Source of the DNA: Pseudomonas graminis
GTDB lineage: Bacteria > Pseudomonadota > Gammaproteobacteria > Pseudomonadales > Pseudomonadaceae
Direction: 5' to 3'
DNA length: 64,000 nt
Assembly (NCBI RefSeq): GCF_004364335.1
Contig: NZ_SOCR01000003.1
Coordinates: forward strand, 1-64,000
The number at the start of each line of letters is the position of its first letter. The first letter of the stretch is position 1. Made by a program: the position numbers and the translations under genes. Below the pieces are notes generated by a model. It saw only the letters and a program-made list of their open reading frames with translations. It did no database searches and had not been told where the DNA came from. Positions 17,244 through 25,443 of this stretch are shown piece after piece.

Positions 17244-17948
17244 TTATTGCTGAACGGCGCTGAACCCTTCAAACGCCGTCTGCTGCTGGATCGCGCTGAC
17301 AATGTTCTTGCGCGTGGCGGGCTGCTGGTTGCCGTCCTTGTCCACGAACACCTCGCTCTGCAGCTCGGCCTCATCGCCTTCACCGACGAACGAGAACCCG
17401 AGGAATTCATAGGCTTCGCGGTCAGCGTTGGCTTTCGAGCGTGGCGTGCGCAGGGGCAGGGTGACGCTGGCGCCGTCCTTGCTGATGACGAAAACCTCGG
17501 CATCCTTCTTCGGCCGCGCCGCTTTGCTCTTGCCGCCGCTCGGGTTGCTGACCGCTTGATGCGTCTGGTTCAGTACCTTCAACGCCAGGCTGTAGACGAG
17601 CTCTTGAAAACTTGAGTCGTCCTTGTAGCTGGAGAGAATCCGGCTGATCGGAAACTTCGCGCTCAAGTCCTCAAGGGCGGCCATGTCGGCGGCTTCGGCG
17701 TCCTTGAGCTGTTTGAGCTGACCCATCAGCTCGTAGGCCTGGTCGTCATCGAATCGGTCATGGGCGGCGCGTATCGCCAGGCGCAGATCGCGAATCTGGT
17801 CGCTTTCCTTGGCGCTCTGGAAGGCGTCGAGCACCATCTCGCTGATGGTTTTGGCCTGTGGCACATGTTGTGAAAGGTTGATGGCTTCTTCGTAGGCTTG
17901 CTTCGACGACACGGCGTTTGCCGCCGGATCGGTATGGGAATCAGACAT
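17244..17948 (-). CDS. Conserved protein of unknown function
   Basis: This 234-residue, soluble, charged protein has no signal peptide or membrane helix. The N-terminal half is helical and rich in Asp/Glu/Lys (residues about 15-120). A low-complexity Ser/Lys/Pro linker (about 140-150) follows, then a C-terminal domain with strand-like segments (AEVFVISKDG, AYEFLGFSFVGEGDEAELQSEVF). I do not recognise the family. It stands alone between the dehydrogenase gene and a small secreted-peptide gene, all on the minus strand. Codon use looks like the surrounding genes, so coding is likely although the function is open. Confidence 0.72.
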   Translation of the reverse strand: MSDSHTDPAANAVSSKQAYEEAINLSQHVPQAKTISEMVLDAFQSAKESDQIRDLRLAIRAAHDRFDDDQAYELMGQLKQLKDAEAADMAALEDLSAKFPISRILSSYKDDSSFQELVYSLALKVLNQTHQAVSNPSGGKSKAARPKKDAEVFVISKDGASVTLPLRTPRSKANADREAYEFLGFSFVGEGDEAELQSEVFVDKDGNQQPATRKNIVSAIQQQTAFEGFSAVQQ

Positions 17949-18104
17949 TGAACATCCACTGCTTCGTTAACTGGGGTTGAGGCGCGAAAAGCTCGGAGCG
18001 TTTCGAGGGGCGTAATCTATTGGACGAGGGCGCGGTTGTCACGGATTGCCGCTTGCGTCCGGACCACAGGGCGATTGGCGCTGGGCGAGCGCAGACGACA
18101 ACAT

Positions 18105-18133
18105 CAAAAAGCCCGGCAATTGCCGGGCTGGTC
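18105..18133 (-). terminator. Terminator of the 43-residue peptide gene
   Basis: On the minus strand AGCCCGGCAATTGCCGGGCT forms an 8-bp stem followed by TTTTT. It begins right after the small peptide gene at 18134. Confidence 0.85.
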
Positions 18134-18265
18134 TTACACGCAGGTGCCACCTTTATGGTGCGAGCCCGTCCCGCCCGTTGGATGCGTCCCTTTCGGGCAC
18201 GCCGACGCGGAAAGTGAAACGATTGAAAGCAGAGCGACCAGTCCAGCGATAGCGATCTTTTTCAT
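18134..18265 (-). CDS. Small secreted Cys/Gly/His peptide
   Basis: A 43-codon gene encodes a signal peptide (MKKIAIAGLVALLSIVSLSA) and a mature part of only about 20 residues with two cysteines, two histidines and many glycines (CPKGTHPTGGTGSHHKGG). A GGAGG box is placed 5 bases before the ATG, and a strong terminator follows the stop, so the unit looks complete. The Cys-to-Cys span could close one disulfide and the histidines could bind metal; both are inference. I do not recognise the family. Confidence 0.68.
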   Translation of the reverse strand: MKKIAIAGLVALLSIVSLSASACPKGTHPTGGTGSHHKGGTCV

Positions 18266-18336
18266 ATTGCCTCCGTGCACTGCGAGATGCAGTACAGGGC
18301 TATCGGCGTATTGGGATCCCGCTTTAGGCGCAGGAC

Positions 18337-18366
18337 GCCAGAAACAACAAAGCCCGCACAAGGCGG
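18337..18366. repeat. Left copy of a 30-bp direct repeat flanking the envelope module
   Basis: The 30 bases beginning GCCAGAAACAACAAAGCCCG are identical to 25414-25443, where they form part of the tRNA-Met terminator. Here the hairpin is incomplete: GGCGG is followed by CTTTTG instead of GCTTTG. The two copies bracket the two-component system and the five genes divergent from it, like attachment-site or duplication scars. Confidence 0.8.
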
Positions 18367-18404
18367 CTTTTGTCGGCTCCGACCGCTCGGCAGGGAGGGC
18401 AGAG

Positions 18405-19784
18405 TTAAAGCTCGCTATGGGTCTGGCTCAGGATGAGTTCTGCACATATGCCGCCTCTTGCCAGATTATAGATTTGTAAGGTGCCGCCAATTTTGCGAGT
18501 CACCATCTGTACGATGGCTAATCCCAAGCCCGCGCCATTGGCATTGCCTCTGCTATAAAATCGCTCAAACAGTCTTGCAAGTTCCCCTTCATCGATTCCC
18601 GGCCCGGTGTCTTCAACCCTCAAGCAGGCCATGCCCCCTTCGTCCTTTCGCACCACCACAGTGACCTCGCTCCCTGGAGAAGAAAAGTTGAGGGCATTGG
18701 TCACCAGGTTCTGCAGTGCAATGGCTAACGCAGCCGGCTCGGTTTCTACCCAACACTCTTCGTCCCCTTCCAGCACCAGTTCCACGCCTTTTTCGATGGC
18801 CAGGGGCGTCAATTCGGCCAACTCTTCACGTACCAGTTCGGTGAGCTGCACGCGGCTGCGCTTGGGGGTGTTCAGTTGCGGTTCGATGCGGGCCATGGTT
18901 AGCAGTTGGCTACCGATGCGGGTGGCGCGATCGACCCCGTTGACCAGGAAGTCCAACGCTTCACGCCGTTGTTCGGCTGTTGCAGCACTTTGGGCGTTTT
19001 GCGCGTGGATACGCAGTATGGCCAAGGGCGTGCGCAGTTCGTGGGCGGCGTCGGCAATGAAGCGGCGTTCGCGCTCCAATACATCATCCACCTGGATCAA
19101 CAGACGGTTCAGGGCGGTTTGCATCGGTTCAAGATCGGTGGGCAGTGGCTTGAGGTGCAGCGGTTGCAAGGTCTCGGCGGTCCGCCCGCGGATTTTGCGG
19201 GCCATGACGCGCAGGGGTTTGAGGCCCCAGCCGATCACCAGCCAGATCAACACGGTGAGCAGTGGCACCCCGATCAGTGTGGGCCAGAGGGTGTGGCGCA
19301 TGATGCGTTGAATCAGGTCCTGGCGAATATCGTCGCGCTCGCCTACCCAGATGAGCAGGCCCTGTTGCGGGTCGGCAAGGAGGAAGGCGCACCAGTCGTT
19401 GCCGTTGTCCATGAGGTCGTGGAAGCCGAAGGTAGCTGGCGGTGCGGCCAACACTGGCGCTTCGGCGGAACGTACCAGCAACTGACCGTCATTGCGCCAC
19501 ACCTGGAAAGTCAGGCGGGTTTCGTAAGGGTGCGCCACGCCTCCTTCACCCACTCGGCTCATGGCTTGGTCAAACGCTTGGTACAAGCGGTTCCAATCCG
19601 CTTCGCCAGCGTCGCCCTGGCGCAACACGCCTTGCAGCAGGCGTGCGCTTTGGGCGAGTTGGGCGTCGTAGACTTCCTCGATTTCGTGGTGGCTGTCACC
19701 CAGCACCAGCCAACTGATCAACGCGTCGCCGAGCAGAATCAGCATCAGTACCGGGGCGAGAATACGTGCGCGTACGGAATTCAT
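18405..19784 (-). CDS. Sensor histidine kinase (PmrB/QseC type)
   Basis: This 459-residue inner-membrane kinase has TM1 at about 8-28, a periplasmic sensor at about 29-166 and TM2 at about 167-187. HAMP follows, then the phospho-acceptor His248 in FIADAAHELRTPL, the N-box NLVTNALNF, the G1 box VEDTGPGID and the G2 box GAGLGLAI. The domain order fits the PmrB/QseC/BqsS group. Its start overlaps the regulator's stop (ATGA). The sensor is short and has no acidic ExxE iron motif that I can see, so the signal is unknown. It ends about 40 bases from the left direct repeat. Confidence 0.92.
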   Translation of the reverse strand: MNSVRARILAPVLMLILLGDALISWLVLGDSHHEIEEVYDAQLAQSARLLQGVLRQGDAGEADWNRLYQAFDQAMSRVGEGGVAHPYETRLTFQVWRNDGQLLVRSAEAPVLAAPPATFGFHDLMDNGNDWCAFLLADPQQGLLIWVGERDDIRQDLIQRIMRHTLWPTLIGVPLLTVLIWLVIGWGLKPLRVMARKIRGRTAETLQPLHLKPLPTDLEPMQTALNRLLIQVDDVLERERRFIADAAHELRTPLAILRIHAQNAQSAATAEQRREALDFLVNGVDRATRIGSQLLTMARIEPQLNTPKRSRVQLTELVREELAELTPLAIEKGVELVLEGDEECWVETEPAALAIALQNLVTNALNFSSPGSEVTVVVRKDEGGMACLRVEDTGPGIDEGELARLFERFYSRGNANGAGLGLAIVQMVTRKIGGTLQIYNLARGGICAELILSQTHSEL

Positions 19785-20443
19785 GGCTTAAGCACCAGTA
19801 CATAGCCAACGCCGCGCACTGTGCGGATCAGCTCGGTGGATAACTTTTTGCGCAGGTTATGAATCAACACTTCCAATGTGTTGCTTTCGACGCGGTCCTG
19901 CCAGCCGTACAGGGCGCGGGACAGGCGTTCGCGTGTCACCACTTTGCCGGGGCGCACCATTAGTTGGTGCAGCAACTGGTATTCCATGGGGGTAACGGTG
20001 ATGTCCTCATGGAGGAATCGCACTTGCTGATTGGCCGGATCGAGGCTGATGCCAGCGTGTTCGAGCACGGGTTGCGCGCGACCCTGACTCCGGCGCAACA
20101 GGGCACGCACGCGAGCCTTGAGCTCCTCGACATCAAAGGGTTTGACCAGGTAGTCGTCGGCGCCGGCGTCTAGCCCGGCGATGCGTTCGGCGGTGCCGTC
20201 GCGGGCGGTGAGGATGAGCACCGGCACGTCGTGCTGTTCGGCGCGCAGTTGCTGCAACAGGTCAAGGCCGTCCAGGCGTGGCAGGCCAAGGTCGAGCAGC
20301 AACAAGTCGAAGCTCTCGGTGCGCAGGGCGTGCAGGGCCGCGATGCCGTCCTGCAGCCAGTCCAGCGTGTAGCCCTCGGTGCCCAACGCCACGCGAATCC
20401 CCTGGCCGAGAGCTCGATCATCTTCGACGAGGAGTAGGCGCAT
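19781..20443 (-). CDS. OmpR-family response regulator (PmrA/QseB/BqsR type)
   Basis: This 220-residue regulator has a receiver domain (1-115) with acidic pocket EDD (7-9), phospho-acceptor Asp51 and Lys101 in DYLVKPFD. A winged-helix DNA-binding domain (125-220) ends in IRTVRGVGYVL. It is the first gene of the regulator-kinase pair and is divergent from pepSY. A direct repeat CTAAG-N6-TTAAG, of the kind bound by this regulator class, lies between the two transcription units, so it probably controls the pepSY operon. Confidence 0.93.
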   Translation of the reverse strand: MRLLLVEDDRALGQGIRVALGTEGYTLDWLQDGIAALHALRTESFDLLLLDLGLPRLDGLDLLQQLRAEQHDVPVLILTARDGTAERIAGLDAGADDYLVKPFDVEELKARVRALLRRSQGRAQPVLEHAGISLDPANQQVRFLHEDITVTPMEYQLLHQLMVRPGKVVTRERLSRALYGWQDRVESNTLEVLIHNLRKKLSTELIRTVRGVGYVLVLKP

Positions 20444-20529
20444 GGCAAAAATCTCTGTAAGGAATCGGCGGCATCATGCCGGGTTCTGGCCGGGGCTATT
20501 TCAGCAAAGATGTTACGGCTCGTTGCCAA

Positions 20530-20551
20530 CTAAGGTTGCTTTAAGGTTGGT
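20530..20551. promoter_or_regulatory. PmrA/BqsR-like direct repeat
   Basis: Two tandem 11-base units, CTAAGGTTGCT and TTAAGGTTGGT, place the half-sites (C/T)TAAG six bases apart, one helical turn. This matches the TTAAG-N6-TTAAG type of site known for BqsR and PmrA-like regulators. It is about 42 bases upstream of the pepSY start and about 87 bases upstream of the regulator start. Confidence 0.65.
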
Positions 20552-20592
20552 TTTGCACTGTGCCGTTTCCCGCATCTGCCGAGAAATTTTCC

Positions 20593-20859
20593 ATGCGCAA
20601 AATTCTGCTGCTGTCCCTGATCATTGCTAGCCCCCTGGCCGTCGCCGGCCCGCAATGCACCACTGCCGAGCGTTCGCAGTGGCAAGACGAAAAAGACTTC
20701 CAGGACAAGCTTAAGGCCCAAGGCTACGAGATCAGCAAGTTCAAGGTTACCGATGGCAACTGCTACGAGATCTACGGCTTTGACAAGGATAAGCGCAAAG
20801 TCGAGATCTACCACGACCCGGTCACCGGCAAAGCCGTGAAGACTGAGATCAAAGGCTGA
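20593..20859 (+). CDS. Periplasmic PepSY-domain protein
   Basis: This 88-residue protein has a signal peptide (MRKILLLSLIIASPLAVA) and one PepSY-like domain (about residues 25-85) containing LKAQGYEISKFKVTDGNCYEIYGFD-type strands, presented here only in outline. A cysteine near residue 22 and one in GNCY could pair. I chose the ATG at 20593 because it gives the signal peptide directly; the frame extends to 20560. Small PepSY proteins often sit next to BqsRS/QseBC-type systems, as here. It overlaps the next gene by one base. The role may be periplasmic sensing or inhibition; this is inference. Confidence 0.85.
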   Translation: MRKILLLSLIIASPLAVAGPQCTTAERSQWQDEKDFQDKLKAQGYEISKFKVTDGNCYEIYGFDKDKRKVEIYHDPVTGKAVKTEIKG

Positions 20860-21416
20860 TGCCAGAGAAATCCCTGCGCCTGTGGGACCCGCTGGTAAGG
20901 CTGTTTCATCTGTCTATCGCAGGGGTCTTCATCGCCAATTACTTCTTTAACGAAGCGGGCGAGGGCTGGCATGTCTGGCTGGGTTACTACGCCATGGCCT
21001 GGCTGCTGGTGCGTGCAGTATGGGGTTTCGTGGGGCCGCGCAGTGCGCGTTGGGTGGATTTTTGGCCCACACCACAACGTCTAAAAACTCACCTGCGCTC
21101 TCTGCTGAATGGCCGGCCGCAACATCGCCTGGGCCATTCGCCCATTGGCGCGCTGGTGATGCTGTTGATGTTGCTGGCGCTGCTGTGCATCGGCATCAGC
21201 GGCTTCCTGATGCAGGAAGTCGACGCGCTGTGGGGCTCCGACTGGCCGCTGCAAGTCCACGAAACCGCTGCCAATGTGCTGTTGGGCCTGGTCTGCGTGC
21301 ATGTACTGGCGGCGGTGTTTGAAAGTATCCAAGTGCGGGACAACCTGCCGTTATCCATGCTCACCGGTCGCAGGAAGCGCCTGCCGGATAAGCGCGTGCA
21401 GTCATCCTCAATCTGA
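20859..21416 (+). CDS. Cytochrome b561-family membrane protein
   Basis: This 185-residue inner-membrane protein has four helices and well placed histidines: VRLFHLS and GWHVWLG in the first half, LGHSPIG and VHETAAN in the second, with another His in VCVHVLA. These fit bis-heme b coordination as in the bacterial b561 (Ni/Fe-hydrogenase-type) family. It likely moves electrons between the quinone pool and a periplasmic acceptor. The gene follows pepSY with a one-base overlap (TGATG) and precedes the sialidase-like gene by 10 bases, so it is in one operon. The electron acceptor is unknown. Confidence 0.87.
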   Translation: MPEKSLRLWDPLVRLFHLSIAGVFIANYFFNEAGEGWHVWLGYYAMAWLLVRAVWGFVGPRSARWVDFWPTPQRLKTHLRSLLNGRPQHRLGHSPIGALVMLLMLLALLCIGISGFLMQEVDALWGSDWPLQVHETAANVLLGLVCVHVLAAVFESIQVRDNLPLSMLTGRRKRLPDKRVQSSSI

Positions 21417-21426
21417 CAGGTCCCCT

Positions 21427-22695
21427 ATGCGCTCCGCCCTATTGATTTGCAGCCTGCTGGCAGTGTTTTTCGCTGCATGGCAAAGCCACCCGTCCCATGT
21501 GCTGGCGCCGTTTGCCCAAGCCACCCCGAATACCTCTCAGATGGCGACACCGGCGCAGTACAGCAGCCGGTTCGTGTCCACTCAACTCACCGACTTTGTG
21601 CATTCTTCGTCCGTCACCGCTCTGCCCAACGGCGATTTGATGGCGGTGTGGTTCGCTGGCTCCCGTGAAGGCGCGGCTGATGTGCAGGTGCGTACCGCAC
21701 GCTTTGATGCGCGCAGCGGTGAGTGGGGCGGCGAGCAGGTGCTGGCCACGCGCGAAAGCACCCGCGACGGCACCCGGCGCTACATTCGCAAACTGGGCAA
21801 CCCGGTGATTGCGATGGGGCCGGATCAACGCCTGTGGATGTTTTATGTATCGGTGTCGGTGGGCGGGTGGGCCGCCAGTGCGATCAACCTGATGGTTTCG
21901 AACGACCTTGGCGCCAGTTGGTCGGCACCGAGACAGCTGGTGACATCGCCGTTTTTCAATATCAGCACCCTGGTGCGCGCCGCGCCGGTGTTTCATGCCG
22001 ACGGCTCAATTGGTTTGCCCGTGTACCACGAATTTATGGGTAAGTTTGCCGAATACCTGTACCTGAGCGTCGACGGCGCAGTGATCGACAAATTCCGCAT
22101 CAGTCGGGGCAAGAACTCACTGCAACCGACTATCGTGCCGCTTGATGGTAAGCGCGCTGTGGCGATGTTGCGTTATGCCGGCGACACCCATCACCGCGTG
22201 CTGGCTAGCCGCACCGAAGACGCTGGGCAAACCTGGAGCGAACCATACCCTTTGGAGCCAGCCAACCCCAATTCGTCACTGGCGGCGGTGGGCACGGTGG
22301 ACGATGGTCTGCTGGTGGCCCTCAACGACCTGCAGGACGGGCGCTTCAAACTCAGCCTGTACGGCACCGACGCTCAGCTCAATCACTGGCGCACGGTGGT
22401 GCAACTGGACGAGTCGCCGGATCCGCTTGGTCAACCGTTCGCCCCCGAGGCCTACAAGGAGATCATCGGTGAGGGTTTCCGTGCATCGAGCGGCGCTAAA
22501 CGCCTGCCATTGGCGGAGCGCTTTCTCAGCAGTCTGGATTACCGAGTGTGCAAACCGGCGGGCTGCGATTTCGAATACGAATACCCGTACTTCAGCCGTA
22601 GCCCGGACGGTATGTACCACTTGGTGTACTCGTGGAATAACACCTTTATCAAACATGTCAGCTTCAACGAAGCCTGGCTGGCGGAGCGCCTCTGA
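21427..22695 (+). CDS. Exported sialidase-like (BNR/Asp-box) protein
   Basis: This 422-residue protein has an N-terminal hydrophobic segment (ALLICSLLAVFFAAW) that may be a signal peptide or anchor. The beta-propeller part contains Asp-boxes SNDLGASWS (158-166) and SRTEDAGQTWS (261-271) and the family segment FVHSSSVTALPNGDL. This is the BNR repeat-like domain often annotated exo-alpha-sialidase. The catalytic Arg triad of true sialidases cannot be confirmed by eye, so glycan specificity is open. The ATG at 21427 is chosen because upstream codons belong to the cytochrome gene. It shares one base with the next start (TGATG). Confidence 0.82.
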   Translation: MRSALLICSLLAVFFAAWQSHPSHVLAPFAQATPNTSQMATPAQYSSRFVSTQLTDFVHSSSVTALPNGDLMAVWFAGSREGAADVQVRTARFDARSGEWGGEQVLATRESTRDGTRRYIRKLGNPVIAMGPDQRLWMFYVSVSVGGWAASAINLMVSNDLGASWSAPRQLVTSPFFNISTLVRAAPVFHADGSIGLPVYHEFMGKFAEYLYLSVDGAVIDKFRISRGKNSLQPTIVPLDGKRAVAMLRYAGDTHHRVLASRTEDAGQTWSEPYPLEPANPNSSLAAVGTVDDGLLVALNDLQDGRFKLSLYGTDAQLNHWRTVVQLDESPDPLGQPFAPEAYKEIIGEGFRASSGAKRLPLAERFLSSLDYRVCKPAGCDFEYEYPYFSRSPDGMYHLVYSWNNTFIKHVSFNEAWLAERL

Positions 22696-23294
22696 TGTTT
22701 TCCCTGTGGCAGGCCCATTTGAGTTTCGTGCTGCTGGGGTTTGTGGCCCTATGCGCGCTGCGGTTTACCGCGCCCATACGACCGTGGCTGCTGCCGGCGC
22801 TGGTGGCGGTGAGTTTTATTCCGGTCAATGAGCTGCCGTTGGCGGCGTATGTGCGCAGTTTTACCGATGATCTGGCCATCAGCACTTTGGTGCTAATGAC
22901 GTGGGCAGGGTTGTGCCGGTTGGGGCTGGTTTTGCCCGGCAGCCGTCAGCACCACGTGCAGATAGTGTTGCTATTTGGCCTGCTCGGCCTGGTGCTGTAC
23001 CCGGCCACGCTGGGCCTGACGTATTTCGACCCCTACCGCTGGGGCTTCAACCCTCGGCCGATGATTGTGCTATTGGCCGCAATTGCGCTGTTGATGCTGT
23101 GGCTGCGCAATGCGCTGGCAGTGTGGATGCTGGCGATAGGCACATTGGCGTTCGCCTTGCGGCTCAAGGCTTCGGAAAACTACTGGGATTATCTGGTCGA
23201 CCCGCTGTTGACCGGTTATTGCCTGATCGCCGGTGCGGGGCTGTTGATCAGTAGCACCTGGCCCCTCCTTATGAAATGGCACAGAGGTCAATGA
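22695..23294 (+). CDS. Polytopic membrane protein of unknown function
   Basis: This 199-residue protein has about six hydrophobic helices and short loops, including a conserved-looking YFDPYRWGFNPRPM loop between two helices. There is no recognised motif. Its start overlaps the sialidase-like stop and its stop overlaps the next gene's start (ATGA). This tight coupling implies it works with the sialidase-like protein and the LTA-synthase-like enzyme, perhaps as a transporter or a substrate-presenting subunit; that role is inference. Confidence 0.78.
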   Translation: MFSLWQAHLSFVLLGFVALCALRFTAPIRPWLLPALVAVSFIPVNELPLAAYVRSFTDDLAISTLVLMTWAGLCRLGLVLPGSRQHHVQIVLLFGLLGLVLYPATLGLTYFDPYRWGFNPRPMIVLLAAIALLMLWLRNALAVWMLAIGTLAFALRLKASENYWDYLVDPLLTGYCLIAGAGLLISSTWPLLMKWHRGQ

Positions 23295-25312
23295 TGGGGG
23301 CGTTGCAATCACGCCGCCTGCGCTACGGCGTGGGCGCGATCGGATTGGTATTTGCGTTGCTGGCGGCGTTGCGGCTGGTGTTCGTGCTGGGTTTTTCCGG
23401 CCTGCGGTTAGACACCCCAAGGCTGCTGGAAACCTTGGGTGTCGGCCTGCGTTTCGACTTGCGCCTGGCTGTGTTGCTATTGCTGCCGCTGACAGTGCTC
23501 GCATGGTTGCCACGCTGGAACCTCACTACGGTACCGGCCCTGCGCTGGCTGGCGCGCGTTTATCTGGCCATCGCGCTGGCCGTGGTCGGCCTGGTCTACG
23601 TCATCGACTTCGGCCACTACGCCTACCTGGGTGTGCGCATCAATGCGACGGTGCTGCGCTACCTGCAGGACGCGCAGATTTCACAGCAGATGGTGTGGGA
23701 AACCTACCCGGTGCTGTGGATAACCGCAGGCTGGCTGGCGATCGTGGCGCTTTGGGTGTGGGCGCTGTTTTGCCTGGAGCGAGTCACCCTGCATCGCTCC
23801 CCAGCGTCCATCACCAAGTGGGCACTGGCCTCGGCCTCGGTCCTGGGGGTTGTCGCGGTGCTGTTGGCTTTGCTCGGCCGCGTCGCCCATCTCAATCTGG
23901 AAAACCCGGTGCCCCTGCGCTGGAGTGATGCGTTCATTTCCGGTAACAGCCAAGTGGCCGCCGTGGGCTTGAATCCGGTGCTGTATCTGTACGACACGCT
24001 CAAGATCGGCCAATTGCAATTCGATGAGCCCAGCGTGCGCAAGCACTACCCGCAAGTCGCCGCTTATCTGGGGGTTGAGCAACCCGACGCGCAGGCACTG
24101 GATTTCATCCGTAAACAAGGTGTGCAGCCTTATCGCCTGGCCGGCGAGCGTCCGCCGAACGTGATCTTCGTGATGCTCGAATCCCTCGGCACCAGTGCCG
24201 TCGGGGCCTACGGCAACCCGCTCAATCCCACGCCGAACCTGGACAAACTGGCCGCACAAAGCTGGTTCTTCAAGCATTTCTATGTGCCCGTCACAGGGAC
24301 GGCCAAAACCGTATGGGCCAGCATCACTGGCGTGCCGGACGTGACCCGCCAGGATACGGCTACGCGCAACCCGCTGGTCACGCGGCAGCACACGTTGATC
24401 AACGCGTTCGAGGGGTACCAGAAGTTCTACATGATCGGTGGCAACGCCGGCTGGGCGAACATCAACGCGCTGATCCGCCAGAGCATCAACGGCGTGCAGC
24501 TTTATGATGAAAGCCACTGGCGTTCGCCCCGAGTGGATGTGTGGGGCGTCTCCGACCTGGACCTGTTCAAGGAAGGTGATCAACTGCTGCGCGGTGTGCC
24601 CAAGGACCAGCCATTCTTCGCCTATCTGCAAACCTCGGGCAACCATCGGCCGTTCACCATTCCCACGCAAAACGACGGCTTCCAGGCCAAAGAGGTGACG
24701 CTGGAGCAAGTCCAGGCCGCTGGCTCGCGCAGCGTCGAGCAATACAACGCCGTGCGCCTGCTTGATTACAACATCGGGCGCCTCATGGAAATTGCCAAGG
24801 CGGGCGGCTATTACGACAACAGCATTTTTGTGTTCTTCGGAGACCACAACACGCGCATCAGCCAGATCCCGCACATGGCCCCGGCTTTCGAACAACTGGG
24901 CCTGGAAAGCAACAACGTGCCGCTGCTGATCCATGCACCCGGCCTGCAACCTCGGGTCATCGAGGAGGCCGTCGGTCTTGTGGACTTGCTGCCTACGGTG
25001 GCCGGCATGGCGGGCATGCCCTTCAGCAATGGCGCAATGGGCCGGGATATCCAGCAGCCGGCACCAGAGGGCGAACGTGTGGTGCCGCTGGTACTGCGCG
25101 AGGGCATGTTCCCGATCATCGGCGGTGTTACCCAGGACTTCCTGCTGCAGATGCAGCACGACGGCAGTTCGCCGACCCTACATGATCTGGCATCGCCCAC
25201 GCCGCGTGATGATGTGGCCGCGCAACACCCTGAGGAGTTTCGTCGCTTGAGTGGGCTGACCCGGGGGCTGCATGAAACGGCTCGGCTGATGCTCTATCGC
25301 AATATTCCCTGA
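23291..25312 (+). CDS. LTA-synthase-like sulfatase-fold transferase
   Basis: This 673-residue inner-membrane enzyme has about five helices in residues 1-215 and a large periplasmic sulfatase-fold domain. Metal and catalytic residues fit the LtaS/OpgB/phosphoethanolamine-transferase superfamily: Glu297 (VMLESLG), the likely nucleophile Thr340 (TAKTVWAS), His451 (GNHRPF) and Asp518-His519 (FGDHNTR). Such enzymes transfer phosphoglycerol or phosphoethanolamine from phospholipids to envelope glycans, glucans or lipid A. I chose the ATG at 23291 because it overlaps the previous stop and has GAGG upstream. It is the last gene of the operon; the acceptor substrate is unknown. Confidence 0.86.
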   Translation: MMGALQSRRLRYGVGAIGLVFALLAALRLVFVLGFSGLRLDTPRLLETLGVGLRFDLRLAVLLLLPLTVLAWLPRWNLTTVPALRWLARVYLAIALAVVGLVYVIDFGHYAYLGVRINATVLRYLQDAQISQQMVWETYPVLWITAGWLAIVALWVWALFCLERVTLHRSPASITKWALASASVLGVVAVLLALLGRVAHLNLENPVPLRWSDAFISGNSQVAAVGLNPVLYLYDTLKIGQLQFDEPSVRKHYPQVAAYLGVEQPDAQALDFIRKQGVQPYRLAGERPPNVIFVMLESLGTSAVGAYGNPLNPTPNLDKLAAQSWFFKHFYVPVTGTAKTVWASITGVPDVTRQDTATRNPLVTRQHTLINAFEGYQKFYMIGGNAGWANINALIRQSINGVQLYDESHWRSPRVDVWGVSDLDLFKEGDQLLRGVPKDQPFFAYLQTSGNHRPFTIPTQNDGFQAKEVTLEQVQAAGSRSVEQYNAVRLLDYNIGRLMEIAKAGGYYDNSIFVFFGDHNTRISQIPHMAPAFEQLGLESNNVPLLIHAPGLQPRVIEEAVGLVDLLPTVAGMAGMPFSNGAMGRDIQQPAPEGERVVPLVLREGMFPIIGGVTQDFLLQMQHDGSSPTLHDLASPTPRDDVAAQHPEEFRRLSGLTRGLHETARLMLYRNIP

Positions 25313-25413
25313 TGCTCCGGTTTTCAAGCCGGATGACTGAGAGCCCTATCCAGTCCAGGCAATGGGTGGCGTTCTTGGTCTTGCGGGAAGGGTGGGGCGG
25401 AGAGAGGAGAAAA

Positions 25414-25443
25414 GCCAGAAACAACAAAGCCCGCACAAGGCGG
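25414..25443. repeat. Right copy of the 30-bp direct repeat
   Basis: These 30 bases are identical to 18337-18366. This copy belongs to the intact terminator of tRNA-Met: the stem CAAAGCCCGC / GCGGGCTTTG is complete only here. The original context is therefore probably the tRNA side, and the left copy a duplicate. Confidence 0.8.

Noticed and set aside
18405..20443. Assignment of the two-component system as PmrAB or BqsRS proper
   Set aside because: Domain architecture fits the class, but the sensor lacks a visible iron-binding ExxE motif and the neighbours differ, so no gene symbol is given.
23681..25159. 492-codon frame opposite the LTA-synthase-like gene
   Set aside because: Antisense to a gene with clear catalytic motifs; its own composition (many His, Gln and Arg) is typical of a shadow frame.
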